Assembly (NCBI GenBank): GCA_018057765.1
Contig: JAGPDB010000020.1
Span: forward strand, 1 to 35,388
DNA from: Acidimicrobiia bacterium
Lineage (GTDB): Bacteria > Actinomycetota > Acidimicrobiia > IMCC26256 > JAGPDB01
DNA length: 35,388 nucleotides
Reading direction: 5' to 3'
In this document: in pieces, positions 34,181 through 35,388 of the stretch
Numbering within the stretch: the first letter of the stretch is position 1
Layout of the letters: each line of letters opens with the position of its first letter
Position numbers and translations under genes: made by a program
The notes under the pieces: model-generated
Told to the model about the DNA's origin: nothing
Database searches by the model: none
Seen by the model: the letters and a program-made list of their open reading frames with translations, nothing else

Positions 34181-35176
34181 ATGTCAAATGATAAAAAAAT
34201 ACTATATGCCTCAATAGGTTCAAACATGAGAACTGCAAGGTTCATGGCATATATTAGTGGTGGTCCAGTAAAGGGTACACACAGAATTTACAAAGGGTGT
34301 AGGGATAATACACCGCCTACAAATAAGGTTGTTTTAGCTAGCCATATCCATCATGTATATTTTGCGAGGTCTAATGATGTATGGGGGGAGGCTCCATACA
34401 GCGGAATAGGTAATAATCATTTTGGTGGATTAGGAACAGTCGGCTTCAAACATTTAGAAGAAGGTTTTGAATTTGATGGACTTCGGAATGTGAATGTGAA
34501 AACAGAATTATTGAGTGATATTATTCAAAGAAAAGAAATGCTTTCTGCTGGATACCCAATTACTATCGAGCAATTTTGTGATGTCATGAGCCAAGAAAAT
34601 GATTTGGGAATTGGTCAAATAGAACTAGCTGAAGAACTAATTTATTCATTAACATTGGAAAACCCTTTAATTGACTTGCGAAATCGTACAGGCAATAATG
34701 CCATAATTCTCCCTAATGGGGAAAAATATGAGATCAATATTGAAGGTCATTATTCCGGACTGTTGTATTTAGGTGATGTTGATGTTGATGGAGAAACATT
34801 GCGCGCAATATGTTTTACTTCGCCATTTAGTTATGAGATGGCATTAGTTCAAAGTTATTTAGGTCAACCAATATTTGATATAGAAGATAAAGAAACTATA
34901 AAAAATAATTTAGCTGTGTTAAAAGTGTCTCTTCCAGAAGATTTAATTGAACAACATGCAGATAGTGATCATTTCTTAAATCCAGCAACTACTGCATATT
35001 TAACTATGATTGCTAGCGGAGTAGAAGAACTTGGACAAGGTAATTCAGATTGGACACGAGAAAATTCTTTTGAGTATTTATTATCGCTTGCTCCTTTTAA
35101 CTTAGAACAATTTTCTAAACAAACAAAACTTGTACGCAAAACTTTAGGGTTAAAACCAAAATATAAAAATAATTAA
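34181..35176 (+). CDS. Gamma-glutamylcyclotransferase-like protein
   Basis: A 331-residue soluble protein. The N-terminal part has IGSNMRTARFMAYISGG, then the HRIYKGCRDNTPP and HHVYFARSNDVWG blocks. These resemble the YGSNL..RF..Y..GG and YPGCRD..PP pattern of a family common in Streptomyces and often labelled histone deacetylase, although its fold is that of gamma-glutamylcyclotransferases. The usual YGSN is altered to IGSN here. The glycine-rich substrate loop is kept. Residues from about 230 on are an all-helical extension of unknown role. The start is supported by a -10 box 7 nt upstream. The substrate is unknown and the family link is from memory of sequence patterns. Confidence 0.6.
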   Translation: MSNDKKILYASIGSNMRTARFMAYISGGPVKGTHRIYKGCRDNTPPTNKVVLASHIHHVYFARSNDVWGEAPYSGIGNNHFGGLGTVGFKHLEEGFEFDGLRNVNVKTELLSDIIQRKEMLSAGYPITIEQFCDVMSQENDLGIGQIELAEELIYSLTLENPLIDLRNRTGNNAIILPNGEKYEINIEGHYSGLLYLGDVDVDGETLRAICFTSPFSYEMALVQSYLGQPIFDIEDKETIKNNLAVLKVSLPEDLIEQHADSDHFLNPATTAYLTMIASGVEELGQGNSDWTRENSFEYLLSLAPFNLEQFSKQTKLVRKTLGLKPKYKNN

Positions 35177-35187
35177 AGAAATTTTTG

Positions 35188-35260
35188 TGGCTGGGACCGG
35201 CGTCGATCCGGTGACCCCACACTTTTCAGGCGTGTGCTCTACCGACTGAGCTACCCAGCC
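35188..35260 (-). tRNA. tRNA-Phe (GAA)
   Basis: A 73-nt cloverleaf on the minus strand: acceptor GGCTGGG/CCCAGCC, D stem GCTC/GAGC, anticodon stem CACGC/GTGTG (one G-U) with loop CTGAAAA giving GAA. The variable loop is GGGTC and the T stem is ACCGG/CCGGT. The T loop reads ATCGACG rather than the usual TTC start. CCA is not encoded. Confidence 0.95.
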
Positions 35261-35309
35261 ACACACATACTCTTCGGGTAGTAGAAGCCTACCTTTTTAG
35301 TATGTGAAG

Positions 35310-35384
35310 CGGTCCCGACGAGATTTGAACTCGCGACCTCCGCCTTGACAGGGCGGCGTGAACTCCAGACTTCACCACGGGACC
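35310..35384 (-). tRNA. tRNA-Asp (GTC)
   Basis: A 75-nt cloverleaf on the minus strand: acceptor GGTCCCG/CGGGACC, D stem GTGA/TCAC, anticodon stem CCGCC/GGCGG with loop CTGTCAA giving GTC. The T stem is GCGAG/CTCGT (one G-U) with loop TTCAAAT, and the discriminator is G. It lies 49 bp upstream of tRNA-Phe on the same strand, so they are probably cotranscribed in the order Asp-Phe. Confidence 0.95.
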
Positions 35385-35388
35385 AATT

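Noticed and set aside
1-35388. CRISPR arrays, insertion sequences or prophage genes
   Set aside because: No regularly spaced direct repeats, transposase or integrase motifs, or terminal inverted repeats were found.

Overview
The window is an AT-rich stretch (GC in the mid-30s percent by eye, not counted) of a chromosome that reads as a low-GC actinobacterium. Pointers to Actinobacteria are an HspR-type MerR regulator directly upstream of clpB, a BldC-like regulator just downstream of purF-purM, a small DUF3093-like membrane protein, and a PurS/PurQ/small-PurL set. A marine or freshwater streamlined actinobacterial lineage would fit, but no marker here fixes the taxon. Coding density is very high, with many 1-8 bp overlaps or gaps, and there are no insertion sequences, phage genes or CRISPR arrays.

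Layout. 1-3.0 kb: hspR-clpB heat-shock pair. 3.0-5.3 kb: two divergent AI-2E-type membrane proteins. 5.7-9.4 kb: class Ia-like ribonucleotide reductase nrdA-nrdB behind a ~400 bp leader. 9.4-11.1 kb: peptide deformylase facing an unknown gene, then the zinc-free ribosomal proteins L33 and L28. 11.2-13.8 kb: aldo/keto reductase divergent from a haem catalase. 13.8-16.8 kb: a HerA/VirD4-like ATPase followed by a Cys-containing repeat (probably beta-helix) protein; this pair is the best candidate for an undescribed system. 17.0-33.7 kb: L31 with a long charged tail, then a dispersed purine cluster purA, purD, purB-purC-purS-purQ-(pyrE)-purL and purF-purM. Between purL and purF lies an island with an APS-kinase-like gene, a small Pro-rich membrane protein, a CLC-F-type channel and a lipoprotein. 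33.9-35.4 kb: bldC, a gamma-glutamylcyclotransferase-like protein, and tRNA-Phe and tRNA-Asp.

How the genes work together. purF, purD, purS/Q/L, purM, purC and purB supply most steps from PRPP towards AICAR, and purA plus purB convert IMP to AMP. purN/purT, purE/purK, purH and the guanine branch are not in the window. pyrE adds a PRPP-using pyrimidine step inside the purS-purL run, and nrdAB converts the ribonucleotides to DNA precursors. L28, L33, L31 and deformylase are translation genes, as are the two tRNAs.

A recurrent regulatory feature is a TANNNT -10 box lying 6-7 nt before the start codon of genes that lack a Shine-Dalgarno sequence (purD, purB, purS, purF, the DUF1653 gene, the APS-kinase-like gene, the gene at 34181 and others). 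This indicates widespread leaderless transcription and was used here to choose some starts.
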